Assembly: GCA_002110485.1 (NCBI GenBank)
Contig: MOWL01000090.1
Location: forward strand, 496,001-560,000
Source: Emergomyces orientalis
Taxonomy: Eukaryota; Ascomycota; Eurotiomycetes; Onygenales; Ajellomycetaceae
DNA length: 64,000 bases
Direction: 5' to 3'
This document shows, one piece after another, positions 22,553-33,203 of the stretch. Under the pieces are notes generated by a model that worked only from the letters and a program-made list of their open reading frames with translations, had not been told where the DNA came from and did not search any database. The position numbers and the translations under genes are program-made. Each line of letters opens with the position of its first letter. The first letter of the stretch is position 1.

Positions 22553-25215
22553 GAGGGAGAGGAGCAAAACGGTGTGGGGGTTTCTTAACCACCCCAATAA
22601 AACATATTCTTTGTTGCTGCTGTTCTTTCAATATGGGAAATTCTTTTACCGGTTCACGCCTTCCCCCTCCCCTCTCCTCCACCCTATTGCCCCTTTCCAC
22701 CCCCCCAATTCCTCTATGTGGGGTCGTACATCTCCAGTCTCATCATGTAATGGAAATAAACTGACAATATATGGCCCTCCTAGATACCAAAGAACGACCC
22801 TTCAAATGCTTAAAATGTCGGAGCACTTTCGTTCGAAGGGATCTGCTCCTGCGACACGACCGTACGGTCCATGCTAAAGATGGGGGTATTCCGCTTGTAA
22901 CGGAGGGTCGTCGACGTGGACAAAAGGCTTCAACAACAGCAACTACTACTGCTACTACTACTACTCCATCAAAGCCTTCCATCACAATAGACCCCGCCGC
23001 ACTGGGACAGATTGAAGCAAGTAGCGACGGTATGGTTGACATTGAAACTGCTGCGATGTTAATGACAGACTTCCAACACAAGGCCGCTGCGGCAGCCACC
23101 AACCAAAACCATGGTGGTGATGGTCGTGATCCTACCTATTCTCCCGATCGTGCCGTCATTCTTGAGCCCTCCGTCGCGTATCTGTCGGGCAACGCGACAC
23201 TGCCACAGATGCCCTGGGATGCTTTTATGTCTACACCAGATGTCAAGTCGCATTCGATATCGTCAAGTCTGACATCCCAAGAGTCAAATCGCAACCATCA
23301 CCACAGATCCTCTCTCGACAGACATGGCATGGGTACGGATAGCCTAACCCCTGCCTTACATTCCCTGGTCAATTCTCTTCCGGTTTCTGGGAATTCGACT
23401 CCAAATGCTCTTTCACCATTCCCTTCGATGACAGGACCCCTCTCTCCTGTCAATTATCGTCGATCACCTGGTCCAAGCCAAGCATTGACCTTGCCTAGAG
23501 CCCCCCAGATTGCGAACGATGCCGAGCGGGATGCGATCATTGAGCATGTCAAGAATAGCGATGCCGTGGGCTCCCTCCCTGATAGCTTCCAACTACCATC
23601 AACTGCCGCCCTCAATCGGTATTTGATGACGTATTTCAACCTTTATCATCATCACCTACCGTTCCTGCATCAGGAGTCGTTCACCCCGTCAGAAGTTTCG
23701 CCACCCTTACTTCTCGCAGTGTTGTCCATTGGTGCCCTGTATACATTTGAACGCGAGCATGCCTTCATGCTACATATTGGATCCAAAGTCCTTGTTAATC
23801 AGTTCCTGCAGCATAAAGAGAATTTCGATTCAAGAAAATGCCCCCTTTGGGCAATGCAAAGTACACTTTTGAATATGATCTTCGAGAGCTGGAGTGGTGA
23901 CCCGAAAGGTCTGGAGTGGACCTGTTCGATCAAGAGTCTGCTGGCCAATGTAAGTTATTTTACTATCACGTCCTATTAATGTTCGTTGTTTTGCTAATTC
24001 ATAACGTAGATGGTGGCCGGTAACCGTTACCAGTTGAAGCTTCGAATGGATGCTCGAGAAGGCGCTAGACCAACTCGCGAGCAGTGGATCGAGGATGAAG
24101 GCTGCCGACGAACTTACTACGCCGTGTATATCTTCTTCGGAATGCTGACCTTGACATTCAATCATACACCGGCGATTAGCTTCGATGAGATTGAGTCCCT
24201 GCAGCTTCCTTCATCGGAGTCAATGTGGAACCTGGAGATATCGAATGACGATGCCTGGCGCCGGAGTCTGGGCTCATCTTCTCCCACTGTCACTGTCAGG
24301 GAAGCCCATGACAGCCTTTTCCGAGGCGAATCCCTGAGGTACAGTGCGTTTGCTACTCGCGTTATGATCAATGCTCTTTTCCTCCAAGTTTGGGCCCACA
24401 AACGCAGTTTCCACGCTCTCCAAGATGTTGTAACGGAATTCAAACTACGTCTGTCGATCGAAACTTGGGAGAGCTCTCTGGAGCTTTGTGAACCGGAAAC
24501 GATTGTTGTCCCGCTCAGCACCCCACAAAAGAGCCACCCTCTGATATTCAATTCGATGGCTGTTTATAGAAATACTCGTGCTCGACTTGAAGTTGATTTG
24601 AAGTCGATACAAGAAGCGCTTCGATACCATTCGTCTTACGAAGTTGCTGCTGCCATGACAGTCGCCCGCGAGAAGGTCAAACGATCGCAAGAGATGAACA
24701 AGGTCATCCAGCAATGCTTTGAATGCATTGAAATAGCTGCCATTCAAGGCATCAATTGGGTTGCGAAAACTTCCGCAACTAATTGGAGCGTGGAGCACCC
24801 ACTCTGTGGTTTGGATATGATGGTAATACTAAGCCTTTGGCTCTACCGTCTGGAACATGACGAGGAACAGGCCACTGAAGCTGAAATGGCTATCTACAAC
24901 AAAGTGCGGAATCTCTTCGATGATGATGCTGTTGATGCCTGCGGGTCGAATCTCAGCGCTACGGTCGCCCGTGTGTGGGGCAACATACTTGACGGCGTGG
25001 TGGTTTGGGGGTAAGTTCTGACTTTTTGTATGGCCTTAAGTGTCGCAGTTTGCTAATAACTTCCTAACAGTATCACCAAACTCATGGGCGAGTCATTCAA
25101 ACTTCACTCGCAAGCTTTGGTGGGATACGAAGATTCAATGGTAACCTCGAACTCAGAACACCCATTGGAACCCATGCCCACCCAAGGCCTTGCAAGTGTT
25201 GGAACTGCATATTAA
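22300..25215 (+). CDS. C2H2 zinc-finger / fungal_trans transcription factor
   Basis: Nuclear DNA-binding regulator by family. Exons 22300-22432, 22784-23949, 24010-25010, 25071-25215 give 814 aa; donors GTACGT, GTAAGT, GTAAGT and acceptors TAG, TAG, CAG keep frame. Two adjacent N-terminal C2H2 fingers (about residues 22-75): YKCQFCNRAF...HRSRHERSH and FKCLKCRSTF...LLRHDRTVH, both with C-x2-C-x12-H-x3/4-H spacing. The first intron splits the last His codon of finger 1 (C|AT). A Ser/Pro/Thr/Asn-rich linker follows, then the fungal_trans middle homology region from about residue 310 (YFNLYHHHLPFLHQESF, WTCSIKSLLANMVAGN, CRRTYYAVYIFFGMLTL). This C2H2-plus-fungal_trans architecture is typical of filamentous-fungal regulators; I cannot name the orthologue or its targets. 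The 351-nt first intron is much longer than others here and carries a 31-T run. Confidence 0.92.
22521..22551 (+). repeat. Poly-T run inside the first intron of the zinc-finger gene
   Basis: 31 consecutive T within the 351-nt intron between the two zinc-finger exons, preceded by a further T-rich stretch. It lies about 230 nt upstream of the acceptor, too far to be its polypyrimidine tract. Confidence 0.9.
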
Positions 25216-27985
25216 TCGATACCGACCGGCTGACTCTTCGGACCTCTTCACCCTCGTTTTCTTTTTATACTCTCGTTTAATTCGTGCATATATCCATCCG
25301 TATACCGCTGTTTAATTAGTTTTTGGATTTTCTTTCCTTTTATACTTCCGGTGGGCTCTGCGGCGTTCACCGGATTCTCGGACTCTATATTTGCACGATT
25401 TTCGTTTTGCATTTTTCTTTGGATTCGAAAGTGGCATAGCAACCGCTCGCCGACTCCGAAAACTTTTCCTTTTTCTCGCTTTCCTTAAATCACATTATTT
25501 TTTTGAAACAACAATTGGGAGAACTTTTTGGAACTGTGGAAAAGGTTTCGGGGACAGGGTAAGGCAAACGGAGGGTGGCAAGGTGTTTTTTTGCATCGGA
25601 AACAAGACGTCTTATTTTTGTTGGTGGTCAGATTTCCAAAGCATCTCACTGCATTCTCTGGGTTTGCCCCATCCCTCCTTCCCGTGATTGGGCTTTTATA
25701 TTTTATCTGTTTGATTTTGTTTGGATTTTTTTTTTTTCTTTTTTTTTTGGAATCTTTTCTTTCTGATCCTTTTATTATTATTTAAAGAGAGCACACAGGA
25801 GTCCGGTCTGGTTGGTTTTACTTCGTTGATGGGCTGTTAGCATAGGCAGCATGTTTACACCGGCTGGTCCTGCGTGTTTCTACACTTGTTCCTTTTTCCT
25901 CCCACCAACTTTTCTTCCGTCCCCGAGAACCCTATAATCTTGGGTGTTTTTTTGTCTCCCTTCGTGCTTTAATTCGCTTCTTATATATACGCTTTTGTTT
26001 TGTTTGTTTGATAGGGGAGCTAATTCTTACTTCCTCCCCTTGTGTTGTTTGATTCGCCTTTTGTTTTTCTTTTCCTATTGCTTGATACCTTCTCCGTTAA
26101 GTATTGTCTTCGCAATTTTGTTTAATTGCTATTTTCGTATCGTGTTCGTTCTGCTGTGATTTGCTTCATATGGCTGACAACATATTTTTTTTCGCTTACA
26201 CTTGTTCGTCTTCTTGCCAATCGTTTTCCAACATCATTGCCCTTTTTCCCCATTTCTTACCCCCGTTCCCTTCAATTTATCCCATCTATTCTTCCGTCTT
26301 AGTATGGAGCCCCACACTCGTTTGTTTACTATTTTTTTATTTTATCCTAATTTCCCCTTGTCGTCCAAGCCATGTTCTTGTTTTATTAGAGTCAAAGCGG
26401 TCAGCCCCAAATCTCCTCACTAACTCACCTGCCTATCTACTTGTCTATTTATCTCGATTTGGTTTTTTTCGCGTTGCTTTATTTTTTGCGGTTTTATTTG
26501 TTTTCCTATTCATCTCTCTCCTAAGTCTTCTCCCCTCTCCCAAACCTAAATTGCCATTCGAGTGCATAATAGCTTTGGCTGCCTCTGTTGATGTTTTGAG
26601 CACTAATTCAGGGCACCTAGCTATATTTCCTCTTTTGCTACTTATTGCTCTTTTTATTTTTCTTCTTCAGTTTTTCTTAGTCCTCTTTTGTCATAATGCG
26701 AGTTATGTTTTTGGTTTTATTGTTTTTTGGTTTATCGAGCGAGTTGTTTTTTTTGGTTAAATGCTTTTTGTCCTGTTTTGCGTTGCGTGCGTGTTGTTCC
26801 TTTTTTTTTAAAAATATTTCTTTGTTCCCTAATTGTTCAATGCGGGTTTTATATACAGAAGCTATTTTCCTTACTTTATTATGTATCGTTTTTTTGTTAA
26901 ATAAGATGCCATGTACTATATAGTTTGCTTGAGTAATGCATTTTATATTGCTTTGAAATGGTGATTTTTTCCCTCCTTAATCATGGAGATTTTGGTATAT
27001 TATATATGCTCTATTGACATGAACGTGATACAAGTTGAAACTTCTTGAGTGATTGGTGTTGAATCTGGTGACATCATATAATTCCATCATGCGAATTTCC
27101 TGTACTTGATGGCGAGGTATCCAAAACATCAACATGCCAGGGGCTGTATTTAGAGTGCTTGGCTGATAAAATGCAAAACAATCTTGGAAGTTAGTCTACC
27201 CCTCTCATCTAAACTATTCAAACTATCCTAAGGGAAGAGCAGATAGACAATTCCCCGCAGCTCTCTCTCTCTCCATTCTGCTAAGCCATTTTGCGTAGTA
27301 CCACTGACCAACCACAATAGGTTTCCTGAGTTGTCTGAGCATACATTTTCTGTCCCCACATCAGACGTCGCGCAGGCTTTATCTTTCTGCAAAAAAAAAA
27401 AAAAAAAAAAAATCCTGCTTGACTGGATGCCGCCTGCCTACAAGTTCCGTTTCCCTAGTGCCCTAGGCAAATGTGGGGTATTTTTTCTTTCGTCAACGGT
27501 GGCTGGGCCTCAGTGGATGTGTCGTTATCCTAATCCATGGATGGTATGGCTGTATAATAATAATGGCTTTCCCACCATGTCCTGGCAGAGCTGGGTTCGC
27601 ATTGGAGGGCGCCGTCTGCCCCCGGTACAGGGATGGGACTGGATACATCTTCCATCCGAATCTGGCTTTCAAAGAAATATTGCTTCATTGGCCAATTGCA
27701 GCTGATGCAGTTGTGTTTTTCTTTCTTTTTCAGCTACTGGGCAGAGTGGAATCGGACTAGTTTTCCTTCGGTACAATCCGAACGACTCTGTTCGCTAGGG
27801 CTCGGGGTCCCTTGGTTGAGTTTATCATACCCTACTGACGACAACCCACAGAACTTCCCAAACGGGGAACCAGAAAAAATTAAATATATAATAATAAAAA
27901 AGGCAAAAGGGAAACATTAAGTAAAATAGAAATTTTGAAAATAAAAAGGATTGGAAAAAGCTAAGCAATAGAAAAACCAGGAGAC
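25216..27985. other. Intergenic region, T-rich on the + strand
   Basis: From 25,240 to about 26,950 the + strand is strongly T-rich, producing long hydrophobic Phe/Leu/Ser pseudo-frames but no recognisable protein. This is probably 3' UTR and flank of the zinc-finger gene. A 22-A run lies at 27391-27412. The last few hundred bases are presumably the promoter of the DHCR24-like gene. Confidence 0.6.
27391..27412 (+). repeat. Poly-A homopolymer
   Basis: A run of 22 A about 570 nt upstream of the DHCR24-like gene. No duplicated target site is apparent around it. Confidence 0.9.
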
Positions 27986-29701
27986 ATGGACGAGCATAAT
28001 AAAGCCGTCGCCTCGATAGCCGCGCAGGTCCGCCACTTCCATGCCAACCGCACCCCTTTCCGCATCTACCATGGCTCGACAAATAGCACGCGGCCCTTAT
28101 CCTTTCAGCGCGACAAGCTCGTCGACACCAGCTCGCTTAACCGCGTGCTGCGTGTAGACAAGCAGGCGCGGACAGCGTTGGTTGAGCCGAACGTGCCGAT
28201 GGATGCGCTTGCGGCTGCGACGCTGGAATATGGCCTTGTGCCGCCGGTTGTCATGGAGTTTCCGGGCATTACAGTTGGTGGTGGGTTTGCGGGGATGGGC
28301 GGGGAGAGTAGCTCGTTTCGCTATGGGATGTTTCACGAGGTGGTGAATTGGATCGAGGTTGTGGTCGGGGATGGCGAGGTGGTTGTTGCTTCTTCGTCGT
28401 CTCATGGTGATGGGAAGGACGAAAGGGCGGATTTATTCCACGGCGTCGCGGGCACGATGGGGACGTTGGGTGTCACCACGCTGCTTGAGTTGCGTCTTAT
28501 TGAGGCAAAGACATTTGTTGAAGTTTCATATTGGCCCGTGTCAAGTGTGCACGAGGCTGTGGAGAAGGTAGGGGTTGAAGCCGCCCGGCCAGCTGGCGAA
28601 GTTGATTATGTCGACGGAATCCTCTTCGCGGCTGACAGGGGCATGGTCATCTCTGGCCGCCTGACAGATGCGATCACAGCTCCTGACGGGCGCATCCAGC
28701 GCTTCACGCGCGCCCGAGACCCCTGGTTTTACCTCCACGTGGAGGAAACAATATCACAATCGCTTTGGACTCCCCCAAGGGCAGGGGCAAAGTCAGCGGG
28801 TTCCGATCATGCTGTGCCTATAGTCGAAACAGTCCCGCTCACAGATTACCTCTTCCGCTACGACCGCGGCGCCTTCTGGACGGGCTACTACGCGTTCAAA
28901 TATTTCCGCGTGCCCTTCACTGCGTTCATGCGCTGGCTTGGCGACGGCTTCATGCATACCAGAGTCATGTACCATGCCCTCCACCGCAGCGGGTTTGCGC
29001 AGAAGTATATCATCCAAGACCTGGCATTGCCGCATGGTGAAGCGGTGGAGGAGTTTGTGGAATTTGTGCAGCGGGAGAGTGGAGTGGGGAATGGGGTGGG
29101 TGATTGTTTCCCATTGTGGTTGTGTCCGCTGCGGCTACAGAAGAGGGAGCGGGAAGCAAGTGGCTCGATGCATCCGAAGTGGATAACTCCGGAATCTTCA
29201 TTTTCAACATCGGCGGCAGCGCCACGGCCCGATGAAATGCTACTAAATGTCGGCCTCTGGTGCCCCGGACCGACTACATCGGATGCTTTCATCAAGGTTA
29301 ATCGCGCAATCGAACAGAGGGTGACCGCTCTGCGCGGGACGAAATGGCTCTACGCTCATACCTATTACACGGAGGAGGAGTTTTGGGATATCTATGATCG
29401 GCAGTGGTATGAAGGGTTGCGCGAGAAGTACGGGGCTAGTTACTTGCCGGATGTTTATGAAAAGGTTAGGGTTAGAGATGAGGGGAAGGAGAAGCAAGGG
29501 GTGGGTGTGTTGGGGAGTATACGGGGGTGGGTGTGGGGTATTTGGCCGCTTGCGGGGGTTTATGGGGTTATGAGCACCGTCGTTGGCGGGCGGGGGTATT
29601 TGGTGGAGGGGGAGCGGAGGGGGAGGAAGGTTGCGGTTGGAATGGGGATTTTAGGGTTACTTTGGGTATTACGGTTCTGGGGGGGGGGGTTTGGGGGATG
29701 A
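27986..29701 (+). CDS. DHCR24 / Diminuto-like FAD-dependent oxidoreductase
   Basis: Intronless, 571 aa, starting at the first in-frame ATG. In animals and plants the family reduces the C24 sterol side-chain double bond (DHCR24, DWF1) in the ER. The N-terminal FAD_binding_4 part (about 20-190) shows FRIYHGSTNSTRP, a V-EPNVPMDAL strand and PPVVMEFPGITVGGGFAGMG. Block-by-block family matches follow: ESSSFRYGMFHEVVNWIEVV, RDPWFYLHVEE, DYLFRYDRGAFWTGYYAF, FPLWLCPLRL, SMHPKW, and near the C-terminus WLYAHTYYTEEEFWDIYDRQ followed by LREKYGASYLPDVYEKV. Family members usually start with an N-terminal membrane anchor; here none precedes the FAD domain, but a hydrophobic stretch lies at the extreme C-terminus (about 545-565). 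That end is very G-rich and contains an 11-G run, so its reading frame deserves care. The physiological substrate in a fungus making ergosterol is unclear. Confidence 0.88.
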   Translation: MDEHNKAVASIAAQVRHFHANRTPFRIYHGSTNSTRPLSFQRDKLVDTSSLNRVLRVDKQARTALVEPNVPMDALAAATLEYGLVPPVVMEFPGITVGGGFAGMGGESSSFRYGMFHEVVNWIEVVVGDGEVVVASSSSHGDGKDERADLFHGVAGTMGTLGVTTLLELRLIEAKTFVEVSYWPVSSVHEAVEKVGVEAARPAGEVDYVDGILFAADRGMVISGRLTDAITAPDGRIQRFTRARDPWFYLHVEETISQSLWTPPRAGAKSAGSDHAVPIVETVPLTDYLFRYDRGAFWTGYYAFKYFRVPFTAFMRWLGDGFMHTRVMYHALHRSGFAQKYIIQDLALPHGEAVEEFVEFVQRESGVGNGVGDCFPLWLCPLRLQKREREASGSMHPKWITPESSFSTSAAAPRPDEMLLNVGLWCPGPTTSDAFIKVNRAIEQRVTALRGTKWLYAHTYYTEEEFWDIYDRQWYEGLREKYGASYLPDVYEKVRVRDEGKEKQGVGVLGSIRGWVWGIWPLAGVYGVMSTVVGGRGYLVEGERRGRKVAVGMGILGLLWVLRFWGGGFGG

Positions 29702-32700
29702 ATGATTTACTAAATTGGTTGAAAGGCCCCTTTTTTCTGGAAAGAAGGATTTCTTGTTGCACTGCGACGTGCCTTTTGTTTTTTAGTTTTTTAGTTTTTT
29801 TGCTGAGGCGGCGCGCGCTGGATGAGCATCAAGCGTAATCCATCAGATGGCTGGAGACTGTTTCTCAATCAGATTGTTGGATAATGTTCCACCCCCGCTA
29901 TACTGGCTCATAACCCCAAGGATTTTCTTTTTGTTGGCTCACATCAGAGAGAATAGTGGTTATGACATGCCCATTCAAGCTCAGGCCTTTTGTTCTTGTT
30001 TAGAGCGTAGCTCTGGGGATGATCTCCTTCATGGCCCTCTAGGTACCTCGAAGATAATAACGGCCCAGCATGACAATTACAAAGACAAAGACCTGCCGTA
30101 ATAGCCATACAGACGGATCGATTGAAGTGAAAAGTCTTTGTGTGTAAAAATTCATGGAGAGCAATATACGGTGCATCGTTATATTTGTCATATATGCAAT
30201 GCACTGTACATCAGTGCATCATACTTCAATTAGTTTACGTATAGTGGATAATATCTTTTAAATATGACATGTCTATTCATTCAATGGGTTGGACAATGAT
30301 TCGGGGCAATGAGGGACATTTTATAATGTACTTGTGCTGTACTTCAAAATATAAAATAATTGATTGGTATTTGCTGATGCAGGCCAGGTAGAATCGTGAC
30401 CATGGTAACTGTAAAGATAATGATCGGAATTGGGATATGTACATGTATGAACCATTAGATTATTTTCTCAAGTAGGGGACTCGGGGTGATGTGATGTAGT
30501 CTTTTTCTTTTTCTTAATGAAATTGAAAAGCTGTTGTAAACACGTTCTGGAATTATAGAGCTGAGCTGGTCGTGTGGTGGATATATACCTCGATACCTCG
30601 ATACAACGGGGAAAGCAAGGCATTAAACAATGTTTTGAAAATGTAGCTATCATTTCGCCTGAATATACTGTTATGTCTATCTTGAGATATCCCATATTAA
30701 GGGACGGATGTGGATGTGGATGGGCAGGAACCTCCCCCCACGTAGATGCAAGGATCCACAATTTAAGCTTAATTTCAAGTGTTTTAACCTTAACCAGGTT
30801 AAGATCAACCTTGGCACCGGGACTCCATCCGCATCTCCACTCCTCTTCTGTGATTTTCTTCCCCATCTTCATTCTTGCATTTGCGTTTAAGTACATCGAA
30901 CACCCGCCAGAGACGTCTACCAGCCTAGTTACTAACTGCTGCCGCGGATATATCCATGGACTTGATGGTCTTCTGCTGGCAACAAGCCATCCAAAGAAAC
31001 ATTATATCTTTCGAAAGCAAAATCCCCTTTGTTCAATCAACAAAGAAAATGGTCGATTTTCCCGCATCTCTTCCCTAATCTGGAATTTGCACCGTTTGTG
31101 TCCGTACATGACTGTTGTCTTTTCTTTGTGCATTTTCTCTCTCAAATATACGGGCATAGTTAAATGTTTCCCAAGAACCGCGTATCAGGCAGCTAGTTAA
31201 CGTGTTCTGGTCAGATAGTCGCCGTGCCGTAATCAGCAGTATTATTTCTTGTACTGCGTGCGAGCAGGAAACAAGAAAAAAAAACATGCTGACACCCATG
31301 TTTGATATTTAGCTGTCATCTCTTATATGTACAGTACCGTGCCACTTGTTTCTTTAAAACGCGCAAACAGAAAATAGATTCTGCGACAGGTGGGTTGCAA
31401 AGGCGAGAAAGCATTCCGGAAAGAAACGCGGCGAGCAGGTTGCCTCGAGGGGCATTTTACCTAGGAAATACAGATAAGAAAAAATGGGGCACCGAGCGAC
31501 CCACTCACAGTGGCACCCTTTTGTTCCGCTTCCATGGCTCTGTGGTAAAAAATAGCATAATTCTGCCTGCCCTTCTTGATTCGAGACTGGCTGGCAGGAG
31601 GGTAGCCAAATGCTTCTTTGTGTTGAAACATGTTCGCTCATCATGAGCCGCCCGTCATTTCGGGGACTGGGAATGCGCTAAATGTTGATGAACGGATGAT
31701 CTTCTCGTTCACCCAAACTGCTGGATAGAATAAGAAGTATTTCTGAGTTAAAAATTTGATTCTGTAGTAATAAATTACAGTATAATATTAATTTCTACTT
31801 CCTCATCAAAAACCGCATTTATATATATATTTTATTTATTTAAACAGAAAATCTCAACTGATCTATGGGCATTATTATTATTATTATTTCATACACCACC
31901 TAATCGCAAGGATATGTGGGAATACTCTAGTTTTATCTAACAAGGAAAACTGTGCAATGAGCTTGCTCATTGCTGGGCTAAAAAGATCTATGGGCATTAG
32001 AAAGAAAGAAATATTATGTATTAAAAGCATGATGTAAAAGTTTTTAATCAGAATATTCTGAGTTTCTGGCAGCAGTATTTTAAAAGAATAAGTTAATTAT
32101 AAAAATAGACTTCTTTTGAATTTATAAACTGCGTGCGAAAAAAAACTAATTATAGAGTAACTGAAAAATTTCAGTTTATTAATATTTCTTTGTAAATTTT
32201 CTTTTTAATTTAATTTATATCTTTAGATCTCTCGCAATAATAATTATAATACGGAGTATTGATCATAAGAATCAGAGCAAAACAAGTATTTGCTTCGCCT
32301 TATTCACGTAGCCTAAGCTAACGTTGTAGTTATGTCAGGTGACCGTGCCTAGTGTGCCTTCATCTCGTTCTCCAGCTGAGATAGAAGGATCATCAATAAT
32401 ACAATTAAGTCATGCCACAGCTTGTTCCATTGTAGTCTCCTACAGTATTCATCACTAACAAGAACTAACTTCTGCTGAAAAATTTCTGCTAGCTGAAGAG
32501 GCATGTGCATGTATATTCTCACTGAATCTTCTTCATAGAGGTAGAGTGAGGTGATGGACAGATCTATATGCTATGGAGACCGCTAGCCATCATTTGGTTG
32601 CTTTCCTTTCCTCCGAGACGAATAGCTTTTTTACAATGTGCATGTATGCATGTACATTTCGGGGCGCCATGGTAAGGCGTCTAATGGTGCAATTGACGTC

Positions 32701-33203
32701 CTGAATTTGGCCTTGGTGCTGGGAGTAGGGAAGACTCCTCGACTCTCTATATAAAAAGTACGCCCTCTTTCTCTTTCCTCGTCGAGTTCGGCGGGGTCGG
32801 CGCCTATTAAGTGACTATTCGTGCTTCTATTTTCTTTGCCAGTCTTGAATATCTGCCGCCATGGCTTCTGCCCAGCAATGGTAGATTCAGGGCATTCTGT
32901 TTCTGCGGTTACTTCAAGGTTGTGTCTGGATTGCCCCTATTCTTCTTGTTCATCTTTCTCGCCCTAGCAACTATCGTCCCATATCCTTTTCCTTTGATAT
33001 GAGATACTCGGTGTCGCAACTGTGAGCGACTTGAGAAGAACTGTATTGTTTTGGGCACGACAGTCGGAATTCTCTCCTTTGCCCACTTATCGTCTGCAAC
33101 TTGCCAAAGTCATTGCTCCTGATATTTATTTTCCCCTATCACCCAGCATTCGCCACCCATTCCTTTATAAACATCTTCCACTTCGGTCTCTAGCTACATC
33201 TCA
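29702..33203. other. 3.5-kb intergenic region with an AT-rich island
   Basis: No supported gene. Base composition turns clearly AT-rich between about 31,740 and 32,280, with ATT units near 31,868-31,888, a 15-nt direct repeat pair and a perfect hairpin (listed separately). The last kilobase before 33,203 is the likely promoter of the rhodopsin-domain gene; it contains a TATATAAA-like element near 32,748. Confidence 0.6.
31860..32001. repeat. Direct repeats flanking a hairpin in an AT-rich island
   Basis: GATCTATGGGCATTA occurs at 31860-31874 and again at 31987-32001. Between them, GCAATGAGCTTGCTCATTGC (31954-31973) is a perfect 9-nt inverted repeat with a 2-nt loop. It could be a decayed transposon remnant, but there is no coding sequence or terminal inverted repeat to support that. 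Confidence 0.55.

Noticed and set aside
26104..26760. 218-codon frame of hydrophobic Phe/Leu/Ser residues
   Set aside because: It is a product of T-rich DNA downstream of the zinc-finger gene; helix-like hydrophobicity is expected from TTT/CTT/TCT codons and there is no motif.
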